Below are positions 1 to 8,801 of a stretch of DNA of 22,819 bases, in pieces. Below the pieces are notes generated by a model. It searched no databases and was not told the DNA's origin. It saw only the letters and a program-made list of their open reading frames with translations. Every line of letters starts with the position of its first letter. The first letter of the stretch is position 1. The DNA comes from UBA9865 sp035647835 (GTDB lineage: Bacteria > Bacillota > Dethiobacteria > Dethiobacterales > Dethiobacteraceae): assembly GCA_035647835.1 (NCBI GenBank), contig DASRMS010000138.1, forward strand, positions 1-22,819, given 5' to 3'. The position numbers and the translations under genes are program-made.

Positions 1-24
1 ATGTATAATTTTACTAACTTTAAT

Positions 25-2073
25 CTACTCTTTATGAGCTGTAAGGAGTTTGTTCAGTGCACTACTTAGCTCTTCCAAACGAAAAGGTTTATAAATATAA
101 CCACTAAAACCATACTTTTTATAATCCGTGATTAAAGGCGCTGTCGTATAGCCAGTGGCAATGATCGCTTTGACTTGGGGGTCAATTTGTAGTAAAGCCT
201 CCATTGCTTCCTGACCTCCCATGCCGCCGCGTACCGTCATATCCAAAATTACCAGGTCGTAGGGAGTTCCACTTTGCTGTGCGCGTAGATAACGGGTGAA
301 CGCCTCTTCCCCATTTTTGGCCCAGTCTGGTTCGTACCCTAGCAGGTTTAGCATTTCACATGCAGTTTTGCGCACCCCGTACTCATCATCCATCAATAAA
401 ATTTTGCCGTAACCATGTACAATTGTCATCTCCTCGGGCTCAGGGGTGACTTTTTCGTGGGCAGCTGGCAAATAAAGATGAAAAGTTGATCCTTTCCCTA
501 GTTCCGATTCAACTGTTATCTGCCCGCCATGCTGCTTAATAATATGATAAGAAGTAACTAGCCCCAGACCGTTACCTTGTTCTTTTGTCGTAAAAAAGGG
601 ATCGAATATTTGGGGCAAATGCAAACTGGAAATACCTACCCCTGTATCTGTAAAAGAGACCTTGACATAGTCACCAGGTGCTAACAAACCAGAATAATTA
701 GTTAAATGTTCCAGCGTGGCTTGAAGATAAAGTTGACCTCCATGAGGCATGGCCTGTACGGCGTTAATGACTAGGTTATTAACAACCTGACCGAATTGAC
801 CAATATCTATTGCTACTGCTGGCAATTGTTCTGCAAAGTTAAAAAACGGTTCTACATTCGTGCCACGTAAAGCAAAAGTAATCATTTCCTGCAGTATTTC
901 TGCTAACGATGCTTGTTTTTTGATGAGAGGATTGCCTTTGGCAAAAGTAAGCAGCTGGCGTGTCAGCTCTTTAGTTTGCAGGGCAGCTGTCTCAATTTCC
1001 TTTAATCTGTCTTCTATCTCTGTACCACTGGCTGTCAACATTTTAGCCATCGATAGATTACCAAGAATTACTGTGAGGATATTATTAAAATCATGCGCAA
1101 TGCCGCCCGCTAAAATATTAATTGCTTCCAGCTTAGTGGCGATCAATGTTTCTTCCTGCAGTTTTTTGCGTGCTGTAATGTCGCGGAAAACAAAAATTTC
1201 TGCATTATCACCATTATATTTAAAGTTTGCCGTGCTAGTTTCTACAGTTATAATCTGCTTGTCTTCACGTATCACACTACGTTCCATTAAATTAATTGGC
1301 AATTTCTTTGTAGCGATACATTTTTTTGCAAATAATAGTTTATCTTCTGGTAAGAGATAGCGCAGAATACTTTTGCCTTCTAATGAACTGCCGTCTGTAA
1401 CTCCCAAAAGTTCAGACGCTATCGCGTTAGTAAAGATAATCTTGCCCTGTTTGTGAATTAAAATTGCCTCAGGTAGAATCTCCACGAGGCTTTTATACTT
1501 ATCCTCACTTGCTGCCAATTCTTCCAGCAGGTGTTTTTTAGATAAGGTCAGCGAGGCAAATTCAGCAAAGATGGTGGCTAACACCACATCATGTTCCGTA
1601 AAACCACCCGGTTTATTAACCAAGCCAAGCAGCCCCGCAGTTTGTTCAGCATAGGTTAAAGGAATAACCATTAGATTTTCAAAAGGCAGATGACTGGCTG
1701 GCAAATCCTTTACCCACTTACTAGTAGCAAAGTTATTTTCATAAAAGATACGATCGGTTTGATAGGCATATGCATGCAGACCATCTACAGGTAAGGGCAC
1801 ATTGACTGGCACCCGAAAAGGAAGTGCTGCAGAATCAAGAAAGAGAATATTGTTTGTTGTGCGCTCCTCGTTTAATTCTGCCGCAAAACCGACTGTATTA
1901 CCAATAATCCGTTTGGCAATGTCATAAATCTTGCGCACCGCATCATCGAACTGGACATTAGTAAAAACTGTATTTACACATTCAAAAAGAGCATTTACTT
2001 CCTGATGGTACAACTTACTGTGAATAAATTTATTTTTTCCTGTCCTAATCTTACTCCTTTTTAATTTTTTCAT
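25..2073 (-). CDS. Hybrid sensor histidine kinase (GAF-PAS-HisKA-HATPase-REC)
   Basis: 682-residue signalling kinase with no visible membrane segment, so probably a cytoplasmic sensor. Domains in order: a GAF-like domain at about 30-185, a PAS domain at about 190-305 ending in the usual FRDIT motif, the HisKA H-box with phospho-acceptor His327 (GGIAHDFNNIL), and the ATPase domain with the N-box around N433/N437, DTGVGIS at 476-482 and GNGLGL at 500-505. A C-terminal receiver at about 556-678 has acidic residues D562/D563, phospho-acceptor D611 and K662. The HDFNN form of the H-box is the class that often carries a C-terminal receiver. The start is set by GGAGGAGG about 7 nt before ATG. There is no DNA-binding or enzymatic output domain, and no partner regulator or phosphotransfer protein lies next to it, so the output and signal are unknown. 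Confidence 0.93.
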   Translation of the reverse strand: MKKLKRSKIRTGKNKFIHSKLYHQEVNALFECVNTVFTNVQFDDAVRKIYDIAKRIIGNTVGFAAELNEERTTNNILFLDSAALPFRVPVNVPLPVDGLHAYAYQTDRIFYENNFATSKWVKDLPASHLPFENLMVIPLTYAEQTAGLLGLVNKPGGFTEHDVVLATIFAEFASLTLSKKHLLEELAASEDKYKSLVEILPEAILIHKQGKIIFTNAIASELLGVTDGSSLEGKSILRYLLPEDKLLFAKKCIATKKLPINLMERSVIREDKQIITVETSTANFKYNGDNAEIFVFRDITARKKLQEETLIATKLEAINILAGGIAHDFNNILTVILGNLSMAKMLTASGTEIEDRLKEIETAALQTKELTRQLLTFAKGNPLIKKQASLAEILQEMITFALRGTNVEPFFNFAEQLPAVAIDIGQFGQVVNNLVINAVQAMPHGGQLYLQATLEHLTNYSGLLAPGDYVKVSFTDTGVGISSLHLPQIFDPFFTTKEQGNGLGLVTSYHIIKQHGGQITVESELGKGSTFHLYLPAAHEKVTPEPEEMTIVHGYGKILLMDDEYGVRKTACEMLNLLGYEPDWAKNGEEAFTRYLRAQQSGTPYDLVILDMTVRGGMGGQEAMEALLQIDPQVKAIIATGYTTAPLITDYKKYGFSGYIYKPFRLEELSSALNKLLTAHKE

Positions 2074-2192
2074 GGAGAATCCTCCTCCAAATAAGTTAAG
2101 GACTAGCTAATACTCAATCTTTAATTGTTAAGAAATTTCAACAAAAGTAAACAATTCCCTGCCTAAATATTCTAAAGATAGTCCTGATAAAT

Positions 2193-2224
2193 AATATAAG
2201 CTCACGGTCATTAAGACCGTGAGC
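2193..2224 (-). terminator. Hairpin terminator after recQ
   Basis: A perfect 10-bp stem (GCTCACGGTC with GACCGTGAGC) and a 5-nt loop lie about 70 nt after the recQ stop codon. Read on the minus strand it is followed by TTATATTATTTATC, a broken but T-rich tail. It separates the repair genes from the sensor kinase downstream. Confidence 0.65.
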
Positions 2225-2293
2225 GGTTTGATAACACTTTCTGAAGAATGTTTTATGCAAGCTAATTTGCAGAACTCGTGATAGTACAAATTA

Positions 2294-4054
2294 TTAGTTA
2301 GCAGTCTTGATGGCGTCAAGGAAGTCATTACCGTATTTCTCTAGTTTCATTTCACCTACACCACTTACACGTAATAAAGCGGCATGATCGGCAGGACGCT
2401 TTTCACACATCTGCCGCAGTGTAGCGTCGGAAAAGACCATATAGGGTGGGATGTTTTCGCGGTCAGCGATTTCTTTACGCACCTGGCGTAGTATGGCAAA
2501 CAGACCATCCTCCACAAACACCTCTTGTACTTTTACTTTTCGCAATACTTGTTGTTGGCCTTTAATCACGGCTGCGGCACTACGACCTAACTTCACAAGG
2601 GGGAACTTCCCCTCGGTCAAGCGCAAATAACCTTCTGCGGTGAGGAAACCAATAAAATCTCTTAGCTCTTGTATTGTCTGTTTAGGCATTAAACCATAGG
2701 TACTTAATCGGTCTAGCCTGAATTCGCGGATTCTCTTATTATTGGCACCTTTCAGCACCTGGGCGACAAGATTGGCGCCGTAGCGTTCTTGCATCCGATA
2801 CACACAGGAGAGCACTTTCTGTGCCTCAGTGGTTACATCTACTACTTCGCGGTCATCTTTACAGTTACTGCAATTGTCGCAGTTATCATGAACATCAACC
2901 TCACCAAAATACTCAAGCAGTGTCTGACGTAGGCAGTGCGAGGTATGGCAATAATCAGTAACCGCCTGCAGCTTACTAAATTCATTCTGCCGACGGCGGG
3001 AAGAATAAACTGTCTGTTCGATGAGATATTTCTGCAGAATTACATCCTGGGGATGATAAAGCAGAATGCATTCTCCAGGTTCCCCGTCTCGCCCTGCGCG
3101 TCCCGCTTCTTGATAGTAAGCTTCAATATTTTTAGGAATGCTGTAATGGATGACAAAACGTACATTAGACTTGTCAATGCCCATACCAAAGGCATTTGTT
3201 GCTACCATAACCAGCAGATCATCACGCAAAAAAGCTTCTTGGTTCTCCCCCCGTTCTAAATCACGCATGCCAGCATGATATTTGCCCGCGGCAATACCAT
3301 GCTCCTGCAGGTTTTTTGTCAGTGTATCTACATCTTTACGCGTGGCAGCATAAATGATGCCGGATTTACCTCGGTTCGCTTGTAGATAATCGAGGACAAA
3401 CTCTTGCTTGTTTTCTCCTCGTAAGACTGTAAAATGTAAGTTTTGTCGATCAAAGCCTGTGACAAAAACTTGTGGATCAACAAGTCCCAGCAGCTCGATA
3501 ATATCTTGCTTGATTTCCGGTGTAGCTGTTGCTGTAAAAGCTCCAATCACTGGTCTTTTGGGTAAGGCATTAATAAAGGGTGCAATTTTACGGAAACTAG
3601 GACGAAAATCATGACCCCATTGTGAAACACAATGGGCTTCATCGACAGCAAGAAAGGAAATCTGCAGATTGACTGCCAGCTCCAAGAAGCCCTCTGCCGC
3701 TAAACGTTCCGGTGCCACATACACCAATTGATAACGGCCATCAGCGATATCTTGCAGGCGCTTACGGAGTTCTGCAGCCTTTAAGGAGCTGTTAATAAAG
3801 GTAGCCGGTACACCATGCTCGCCTAAGGCATCTACTTGATCTTTCATTAAAGCTATGAGCGGTGAAATTACCAGTGTCACTCCCTCAGCGAGGAGGGCAG
3901 GAATTTGATAGCACAGCGACTTTCCTGCACCAGTTGGCATAATGGCTAAAGTATCAGTACGCGTGAGCAGACTCTCCACGACCTTGGCCTGTCCACCCCT
4001 GAATGACGGATAACCAAATATTTTTTGTAAAATTGTTTGTGCTTCTGTTAGCAT
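2294..4054 (-). CDS. recQ: ATP-dependent DNA helicase RecQ
   Basis: 586-residue RecQ-family 3'-5' helicase that unwinds forked and recombination intermediates. Visible landmarks: a Q-motif-like start (FGYPSFRGGQ, 13-22), Walker A PTGAGKS (40-46), DEAH box (138-141) followed by the aromatic-rich loop CVSQWGHDFRP, TATATP (motif III), the motif VI arginines in QEAGRAGRDGEPG (315-327), and a zinc-binding subdomain with Cys374, Cys392, Cys395 and Cys398. A winged-helix RQC part follows, then one HRDC domain at about 510-584. Length is normal for a RecQ with a single HRDC. The ATG at 4054 follows a G-rich stretch (GGGGGGTAGGT). It lies 80 nt downstream of the YhaN-like ATPase on the same strand with no clear terminator between, so it may be the last gene of that repair operon. 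Confidence 0.96.
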   Translation of the reverse strand: MLTEAQTILQKIFGYPSFRGGQAKVVESLLTRTDTLAIMPTGAGKSLCYQIPALLAEGVTLVISPLIALMKDQVDALGEHGVPATFINSSLKAAELRKRLQDIADGRYQLVYVAPERLAAEGFLELAVNLQISFLAVDEAHCVSQWGHDFRPSFRKIAPFINALPKRPVIGAFTATATPEIKQDIIELLGLVDPQVFVTGFDRQNLHFTVLRGENKQEFVLDYLQANRGKSGIIYAATRKDVDTLTKNLQEHGIAAGKYHAGMRDLERGENQEAFLRDDLLVMVATNAFGMGIDKSNVRFVIHYSIPKNIEAYYQEAGRAGRDGEPGECILLYHPQDVILQKYLIEQTVYSSRRRQNEFSKLQAVTDYCHTSHCLRQTLLEYFGEVDVHDNCDNCSNCKDDREVVDVTTEAQKVLSCVYRMQERYGANLVAQVLKGANNKRIREFRLDRLSTYGLMPKQTIQELRDFIGFLTAEGYLRLTEGKFPLVKLGRSAAAVIKGQQQVLRKVKVQEVFVEDGLFAILRQVRKEIADRENIPPYMVFSDATLRQMCEKRPADHAALLRVSGVGEMKLEKYGNDFLDAIKTAN

Positions 4055-4134
4055 ACCTACCCCCCACTACATATCCTTGAAATATATGTCCTGTTGTCAG
4101 CTAAATAATTTGTGCTGTTTTGCCAAGTCTACCA

Positions 4135-6561
4135 TTACTTGTTCCAGTCAATGACATTTCCGCCCAACCTGTTGGCGGTGTCCGGGTCACAGGTGGTGAT
4201 GATCACTTGCCTGGTTTGAGCATAATCTCTAATCATGCTTGCGGCATGTTTTTGCCGTGCCGGATCCAAATCCACTAATGGGTCATCCATGACTAAAAAT
4301 CCTCCACTTTGCTGCAAAAGAAATTCGGCCATCGCCAGACGTAGAGCCAAAGCAATACCTCGCGTGGTACCTGTTGATAATAGTTCTACAGGCAAAGTTT
4401 TACCGTCTGCTGCTTCTAGCTGACAGGGTAAGGTGCCGGCTAATGCTGCTGTTTGATAGCGATATCCTGTAGCAGGTGCTAAATAGCGGCAAAAAGCCGC
4501 AGCGAAAGGAGCAAATGTATTTTGATTAAGTTGTGTACTTAAATGATTAAACTTGACTTCTACCTTTAACAGAGCGGCTGCTTCTCGCTTAATCCGCTGA
4601 AAATGTTGTTCCGCCTCTTGGTAACGTGCTTGTAAATCATCAGCCGTATCCGTGCCTTGTTCTTGTTGTGCTCCCAGCAGCTGCTCTTTAGCTGCAGCAA
4701 GCTGTGTTTCAAGCTGTTGACTTTGTTCGCGCAATGACTTTAATGCCGACAAAAAGGAGTCCGTGTCAGCATATTCCTCAGGCAGGGGAGCTAAATAAGT
4801 TAATTCTGTTTGCAGCTGACGTACTTCAGTACGTATATCTACCACTTTGTCCATGACGGCATCATAGTTGCCATATTCCTGCTCCCAAGCGGTAAGACGC
4901 TGGAGTATCGCCTGAACTTGAGCTTCAGCATGCTTTAAATCGGCCTGCACTTGCAGCAGCTCTGTTAAGACCATTTCTGGCTCACGCGTCATTATTTCTG
5001 TTATTTCCTCCACTGCAGCAGCTATTTCAGCAAAGGCTTGCTCTTGCAGCACACCCTCTAATTTCGCCTGCAAACGGCTAATTTGCTCTGCTAGCATTTG
5101 GCGCGACTCTAGATTTTGACGTACTGCGGATAAATCTGTTAAAGACAGCTGGCGGAGTTTCTCTTGCATCTGTGCCTTAACTGTAGTAATTTCCTCCATT
5201 AGTGCCTCCACATCGCATTGGCCCGCCTGCACTTTTAATGTCCACTCCTCCGTGGCAAACAACAAACTGCCAGCACCGCTAAAAGCAGCTTCACCTGCCA
5301 CTTCCACAACTTGTGGTTCAGCTAACGCCGAAGTCACAGTAATAGTCTGTGGTTTGGCCAGTGAGAGCTCTGCCAAGAGTTTCATTGCTTGCACTTCCGT
5401 TTCCTTATTAGTAAGTTTATTTTGCTGCTGTTCCAACTCTTGCACATCGGCAGCTGTTACTTGCGGTACGGCAGTGAGCTTATGCTGCATTTCTGTCAGT
5501 TCTTCTTGAATTGGTTTTGCTGTTAAATAACGTTCACGCAGCTTTTTAGCAGCCACAGCAGCTTTAGCGGCTTCCAGTTCAGCCGCTAAATTAGTCAGGC
5601 GCACTTTCGCTGCCGCAATAGATTTTTGTAAATTGTTTTTACGCTCCGTCTCTTGCGGCCACTCCCGGTTGATAACTTTTAACTTCTCTTCTTGTAACGC
5701 TAGCGTCTTTAATTCCGGTGTTACGCTGCTGCGCTTGATAACATCACTTTCTAAAGCTTCTAAAACAGCTTTTCGAGGTGCCAATTCGGCTTTAGCTGCA
5801 GCGGCCTGCTCTAAAATAATTAAGGCTGTTTCTACCTGTTTTTCAGCCGCTGTGCTTGCTTGCAGTCGGCGACGTAAGCGTTCTTTAGCGTAGAAGGCTT
5901 TCAGTAAATCACCCACATTTTGCACGTAGGGGTTGTCCACACTACGGTTGTTTTTAGGTGCGTCGCGCTCTAGATCCCAATTACTCAAGAGTGCTTTCTT
6001 TTTTTGTGACAGCTCGATGGCAAACTCCTCCAGCGACACCCCGCCCCCCTGCAGCAGAGCAGTGCGCAAAATATCACCTAAAGTTGCGGCAGCTTCGTTA
6101 TTTTGGCGAAGCAGCTCGATCGTTTGCATCATTTCTTCCTGACGCGCAAACAACACCCCTTCATAGGTGCCGCGACCATACTGCAAAATTTCTGCCATTA
6201 TTTCTTGTGCCTTGGTTTCACTAGTAATCACGTTACCGTCGGCCATTGTTAAACGACAACTTTTTGTAGCACCCCAGGAACGGCTTAAGGAATAAGTATG
6301 ACCAGCATCATCTTGAAAATCAACTGTTACCAGCATCGTATCACCGCCGCCATAGGGCAGAAAACGAGCTAAATTGTTTTTCCACAGCTTTGAATTCAGA
6401 GCTAAATTAGTAGGTAAAAATAAAACGGCAAAAAGCGCATTGACCATCGTACTTTTGCCTGCTTCATTGGGGCCCACGACTACGTTTAAGCCCGGCTTAA
6501 ACTGAACTTCTCGGCCATTAATACCGCCAAACGGAGATAGTTTAACGGTATTAAGGATCAT
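4135..6561 (-). CDS. SbcC/YhaN-like AAA ATPase with long coiled coil, no zinc hook
   Basis: 808-residue SMC/Rad50-type ATPase expected to partner the exonuclease encoded just upstream. The N-terminal half-site has Walker A GPNEAGKST at 30-38. A long Glu/Gln/Ala/Leu-rich coiled coil covers about 220-690. The C-terminal half-site has the signature region LSTGTTRGIALALRLA (728-743) and Walker B LVMDDP at about 756-761 followed by VDLDPARQ. Classical SbcC/Rad50 proteins carry a CxxC zinc hook at the coiled-coil tip; here the middle has only one isolated cysteine (AGQCDVEA), so the hook is absent. The DDP form of Walker B and the missing hook fit the YhaN branch (AAA_27) better than true SbcC, though YhaN of Bacillus is longer. 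The ATG overlaps the TGA of the nuclease gene (ATGA), which implies translational coupling. Confidence 0.87.
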   Translation of the reverse strand: MILNTVKLSPFGGINGREVQFKPGLNVVVGPNEAGKSTMVNALFAVLFLPTNLALNSKLWKNNLARFLPYGGGDTMLVTVDFQDDAGHTYSLSRSWGATKSCRLTMADGNVITSETKAQEIMAEILQYGRGTYEGVLFARQEEMMQTIELLRQNNEAAATLGDILRTALLQGGGVSLEEFAIELSQKKKALLSNWDLERDAPKNNRSVDNPYVQNVGDLLKAFYAKERLRRRLQASTAAEKQVETALIILEQAAAAKAELAPRKAVLEALESDVIKRSSVTPELKTLALQEEKLKVINREWPQETERKNNLQKSIAAAKVRLTNLAAELEAAKAAVAAKKLRERYLTAKPIQEELTEMQHKLTAVPQVTAADVQELEQQQNKLTNKETEVQAMKLLAELSLAKPQTITVTSALAEPQVVEVAGEAAFSGAGSLLFATEEWTLKVQAGQCDVEALMEEITTVKAQMQEKLRQLSLTDLSAVRQNLESRQMLAEQISRLQAKLEGVLQEQAFAEIAAAVEEITEIMTREPEMVLTELLQVQADLKHAEAQVQAILQRLTAWEQEYGNYDAVMDKVVDIRTEVRQLQTELTYLAPLPEEYADTDSFLSALKSLREQSQQLETQLAAAKEQLLGAQQEQGTDTADDLQARYQEAEQHFQRIKREAAALLKVEVKFNHLSTQLNQNTFAPFAAAFCRYLAPATGYRYQTAALAGTLPCQLEAADGKTLPVELLSTGTTRGIALALRLAMAEFLLQQSGGFLVMDDPLVDLDPARQKHAASMIRDYAQTRQVIITTCDPDTANRLGGNVIDWNK

Positions 6562-7667
6562 TTTTTCACCTTCTTTACCAGCTCATAGGCTAGTTGTAAA
6601 GCTTCCCGGTCACCAGCATCAGCCAAAGAAGTTAGCAAGAGATGGGGAAAAGAGCCTACTGGAAATTCTGCAGCGATACTAGCTGCAGATAACTCCATCC
6701 TTAATAAGCTGTCATCGTATTCCAAATAAGCGACTTTAGTGGCGCATTGCTTGAGTAGGCCAGCACGCTGTTGATATTCTTCCCGCGGCAGGCGACCTGT
6801 TAGAGATAGTTTCAGCAGTAAAGTTTCAGCCGCAATTTCTGTAAAAAACTTTTCCACTGCAGCTAAATCACGAATTTCTAATGATTTTTCTGCAAACTGA
6901 TACTGTCCTGTGGCCAAAGACTGATTTAGAACTTTACCATCACTAAATGTAGTTAGCCAGGCATAGCCCGAGTGGCTGCAATCAAAACCATCAGGTTCAG
7001 GTGTGCCACAGTAGGCAAAGCCAGTCTCTTCTGTCTGCTCTAAATCAGGGTACCGGCTATGAGTATGACCAAGAAACCAATGCTGGAGACCTGTACGCAG
7101 CAATTCATCTCGCTCCATGGGAAAATAGCTATCATCAAGGTCTGGCGAAATACCACGGAGCGTTCCATGTGCTACCCCTAAATGCCACTTACCAGCAGGT
7201 TGCTCTGTCAGTTCAGCAAGCCAGCCCAAACGGTTTGTGGCGCTATGCCTGCGATCACATGGTGCTGGATAGAGGACTACATCTAAACCAAAATCCTGCA
7301 GGGGGTAAGGTTTTTGCTGGGAAAGTAAAATAATCTGTTCCGGTGCCTGATCTAAAAAGGTTTGCCATAATGTGATCATTTCAGTATAAAAGTCATGGTT
7401 GCCTGGCAAAACCGCTACGCAAGCTCCAGTAAACCTATTTAAGATACGAATAGTCTCTAAAACTAATTCTTTGGTTACATTGTGGCTGTTGAACAAATCA
7501 CCGGCAATGACAAATAGGTGGCAGGACGTTTGATTGGCCTGCTCCACTAGTCTGGCAAGCGTAGTTAAACGCGCCTGTACTAAATTTTGCCGCAGTTCTT
7601 CGGGATAGTTCCGCGTCGTATGCATGATACCTAAATGTAAATCTCCTGTATGCAGAACTTTTAACAA
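6558..7667 (-). CDS. SbcD/YhaO-family DNA exonuclease (metallophosphoesterase)
   Basis: 369-residue calcineurin-like phosphoesterase, expected to be a Mn-dependent nuclease working with the adjacent ATPase. The five metal-site motifs are present in order: GDLHLG near the N-terminus, AGDLFN, PGNHDFY, AHG and GHTH. A C-terminal part of about 110 residues would be the capping region. Start choice: a GTG at 7700 in the same frame would add 11 residues, but GGAGGTGATC lies immediately before TTG at 7667, giving a protein beginning MLKVLHTGDLHLG as in the family. I therefore use the TTG. It is the first gene of the nuclease-ATPase-recQ group. The 5' region contains the long hairpin at 7735-7796. 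It could be called SbcD or YhaO; the hookless partner favours YhaO. Confidence 0.87.
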   Translation of the reverse strand: MLKVLHTGDLHLGIMHTTRNYPEELRQNLVQARLTTLARLVEQANQTSCHLFVIAGDLFNSHNVTKELVLETIRILNRFTGACVAVLPGNHDFYTEMITLWQTFLDQAPEQIILLSQQKPYPLQDFGLDVVLYPAPCDRRHSATNRLGWLAELTEQPAGKWHLGVAHGTLRGISPDLDDSYFPMERDELLRTGLQHWFLGHTHSRYPDLEQTEETGFAYCGTPEPDGFDCSHSGYAWLTTFSDGKVLNQSLATGQYQFAEKSLEIRDLAAVEKFFTEIAAETLLLKLSLTGRLPREEYQQRAGLLKQCATKVAYLEYDDSLLRMELSAASIAAEFPVGSFPHLLLTSLADAGDREALQLAYELVKKVKK

Positions 7668-7734
7668 GAGATCACCTCCATTATGAAACTTGTTTCTCAC
7701 AGGTTACATTAGCTATAAAGCTGCTTGTTTCCTT

Positions 7735-7796
7735 CCAACAGCACAAGAAAGACGCTTCCTGTTTTTTTAAATGCTGCGTCTCTCTTGTGCTGTTGG
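7735..7796 (-). repeat. Long inverted repeat (21-bp arms) upstream of the exonuclease gene
   Basis: Two 21-nt arms at 7735-7755 and 7776-7796 flank a 20-nt A/T-rich loop. The arms match except at one place: A·C if transcribed from the plus strand, but a G·U wobble if transcribed from the minus strand, so all 21 pairs can form in minus-strand RNA. No T-run follows either arm, so this is not a standard intrinsic terminator. It sits 68-129 nt before the TTG of the exonuclease gene, on the same strand. It could be a leader structure for the repair operon, a processed small RNA, or a palindromic repeat element. The rest of the 341-nt gap shows no gene. Confidence 0.75.
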
Positions 7797-7968
7797 GGTA
7801 GGCCTAACCCAGTGAGCGGCAGCAAACGCAGTTTAAGTAACCAAGCCTGCTAATGAAATTTAATAGTACTATTCGCTGATACTTTTGGCATTCCCCTGAA
7901 AAAACCCCAGCGGCAAGAAAAGAAAGCAATTCAAGATTGATATAATTTCCTATCTAATCCAAAACAGC

Positions 7969-8004
7969 AAAAGCGTGTCCCGGCAGCTTACCTGACACGC
8001 TTTT
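7969..8004 (-). terminator. Terminator after the 8009-8617 gene
   Basis: A perfect 11-bp stem (AAAAGCGTGTC with GACACGCTTTT) and a 14-nt loop begin 4 nt beyond the stop codon of the gene at 8009-8617. On the minus strand the stem ends in TTTT followed by GCTGTTTTGG, a usable U-tail. The A/T ends make it look bidirectional, but no plus-strand gene ends here. Confidence 0.8.
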
Positions 8005-8008
8005 AGTA

Positions 8009-8617
8009 TCACTTTACTAAAGAAGATAGCGGCAATTCATTAGGGCGCCAGCCTTTTAGCGTCCACATCGGTGTCGCGGCAGCAAATTTTAAGACAAGTT
8101 CCGCTACTTCCTGTATTTCTGTTTGCATCACTGCCAGCTGCTGAACTAGCTTTTGCGCTAAGGCTAACGGAGTCAAACCATTTTTTAGCAGTGACGCATA
8201 TTCCAAAAAAACAGTCAGGGCTAGATCACTATCGTCACAACGAGCTTCGAGCCAAGCATAAAAAGCCTCCTCACTGTCAGACCACAACAGTAAATGCCGA
8301 TCCTCGAGCAGGCACGCTGCTTCACGTTCATTTACCGGTCGGAAGTCAAGGGCGGCCTGTTGCTGTTGTTGGGCTAAGACCCACTCGCTATCATCAACTT
8401 CAAAATCAAAACAGATTTCATCCTCAAGCTCCATGACATAGGGATGATTATCGTTTAACACTGTTCGCTCCAGCAACCGGTGAAAGTCCTCTTTACTCCA
8501 GCCAACCTGTAACTGCTCCTCCACTCTTTCATATAAATCTGAGCAATAAGCTGCACCGTAATAGTGCAGCAGTCCCATCACATAAGTTAATATTTGCTCT
8601 TCTTGTTCAGTAAACAT
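8009..8617 (-). CDS. Conserved-looking hypothetical acidic protein
   Basis: 202 residues; I do not recognise the family. The protein is acidic and soluble, with no signal peptide or membrane segment. The first 75 residues (MFTEQEEQIL..., LLHYYGAAYCSDLYERV) read as alternating helices that could form a winged-helix-like fold. A poly-Gln stretch (QQQQQ, about 83-87) precedes a helical C-terminal half. Start choice: an upstream ATG at 8656 would add 13 residues, but GGGGAGGG lies 7 nt before the ATG at 8617, which I use. The gene is monocistronic, divergent from busR and followed by a strong terminator. Helical N-terminal parts of this kind occur in some SEC-C or YecA-type proteins, but no metal-binding CxCxnH[C/H] tail is present here, so that link is a guess. 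Confidence 0.8.
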   Translation of the reverse strand: MFTEQEEQILTYVMGLLHYYGAAYCSDLYERVEEQLQVGWSKEDFHRLLERTVLNDNHPYVMELEDEICFDFEVDDSEWVLAQQQQQAALDFRPVNEREAACLLEDRHLLLWSDSEEAFYAWLEARCDDSDLALTVFLEYASLLKNGLTPLALAQKLVQQLAVMQTEIQEVAELVLKFAAATPMWTLKGWRPNELPLSSLVK

Positions 8618-8742
8618 CGAAATTCCCTCCCCGTTACCTACTATTTTTATATACAACCAGCGAGCCTAAAATTCCTGCTGTGCCGCTGCTTTTGCTTTAC
8701 CTCGGCGCTTGCATTTATTTACTATTATGCATCATTATGGTC

Positions 8743-8772
8743 TTGACAAACCGCCAACCTGTGTAATAAAAT
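8743..8772 (+). promoter_or_regulatory. Sigma-A-type promoter of busR-opuCA-opuCB
   Basis: A perfect -35 TTGACA (8743-8748) is followed, after 18 nt, by TAAAAT (8767-8772), a good -10. The start of busR lies 29 nt further on, after AAAGGAGGAG. A BusR-type regulator would be expected to bind at or near this site, but I cannot point to a convincing operator. Confidence 0.7.
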
Positions 8773-8801
8773 GAGATTGTCGGTAAAAGGAGGAGCTCAA
8801 A

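Noticed and set aside
860..1360. Plus-strand open frame of 166 codons inside the kinase gene
   Set aside because: It is antisense to the conserved HisKA and PAS regions and looks like a shadow of that coding frame.
7668..7700. GTG at 7700 as the start of the exonuclease
   Set aside because: It has no ribosome site, whereas TTG at 7667 is preceded by GGAGGTGATC and gives the family's usual N-terminus.
8745..8781. GACAA...TTGTC as a BusR operator at the busR promoter
   Set aside because: The arms are only 5 nt and widely spaced, which is expected by chance; it does not match a known site that I can confirm.
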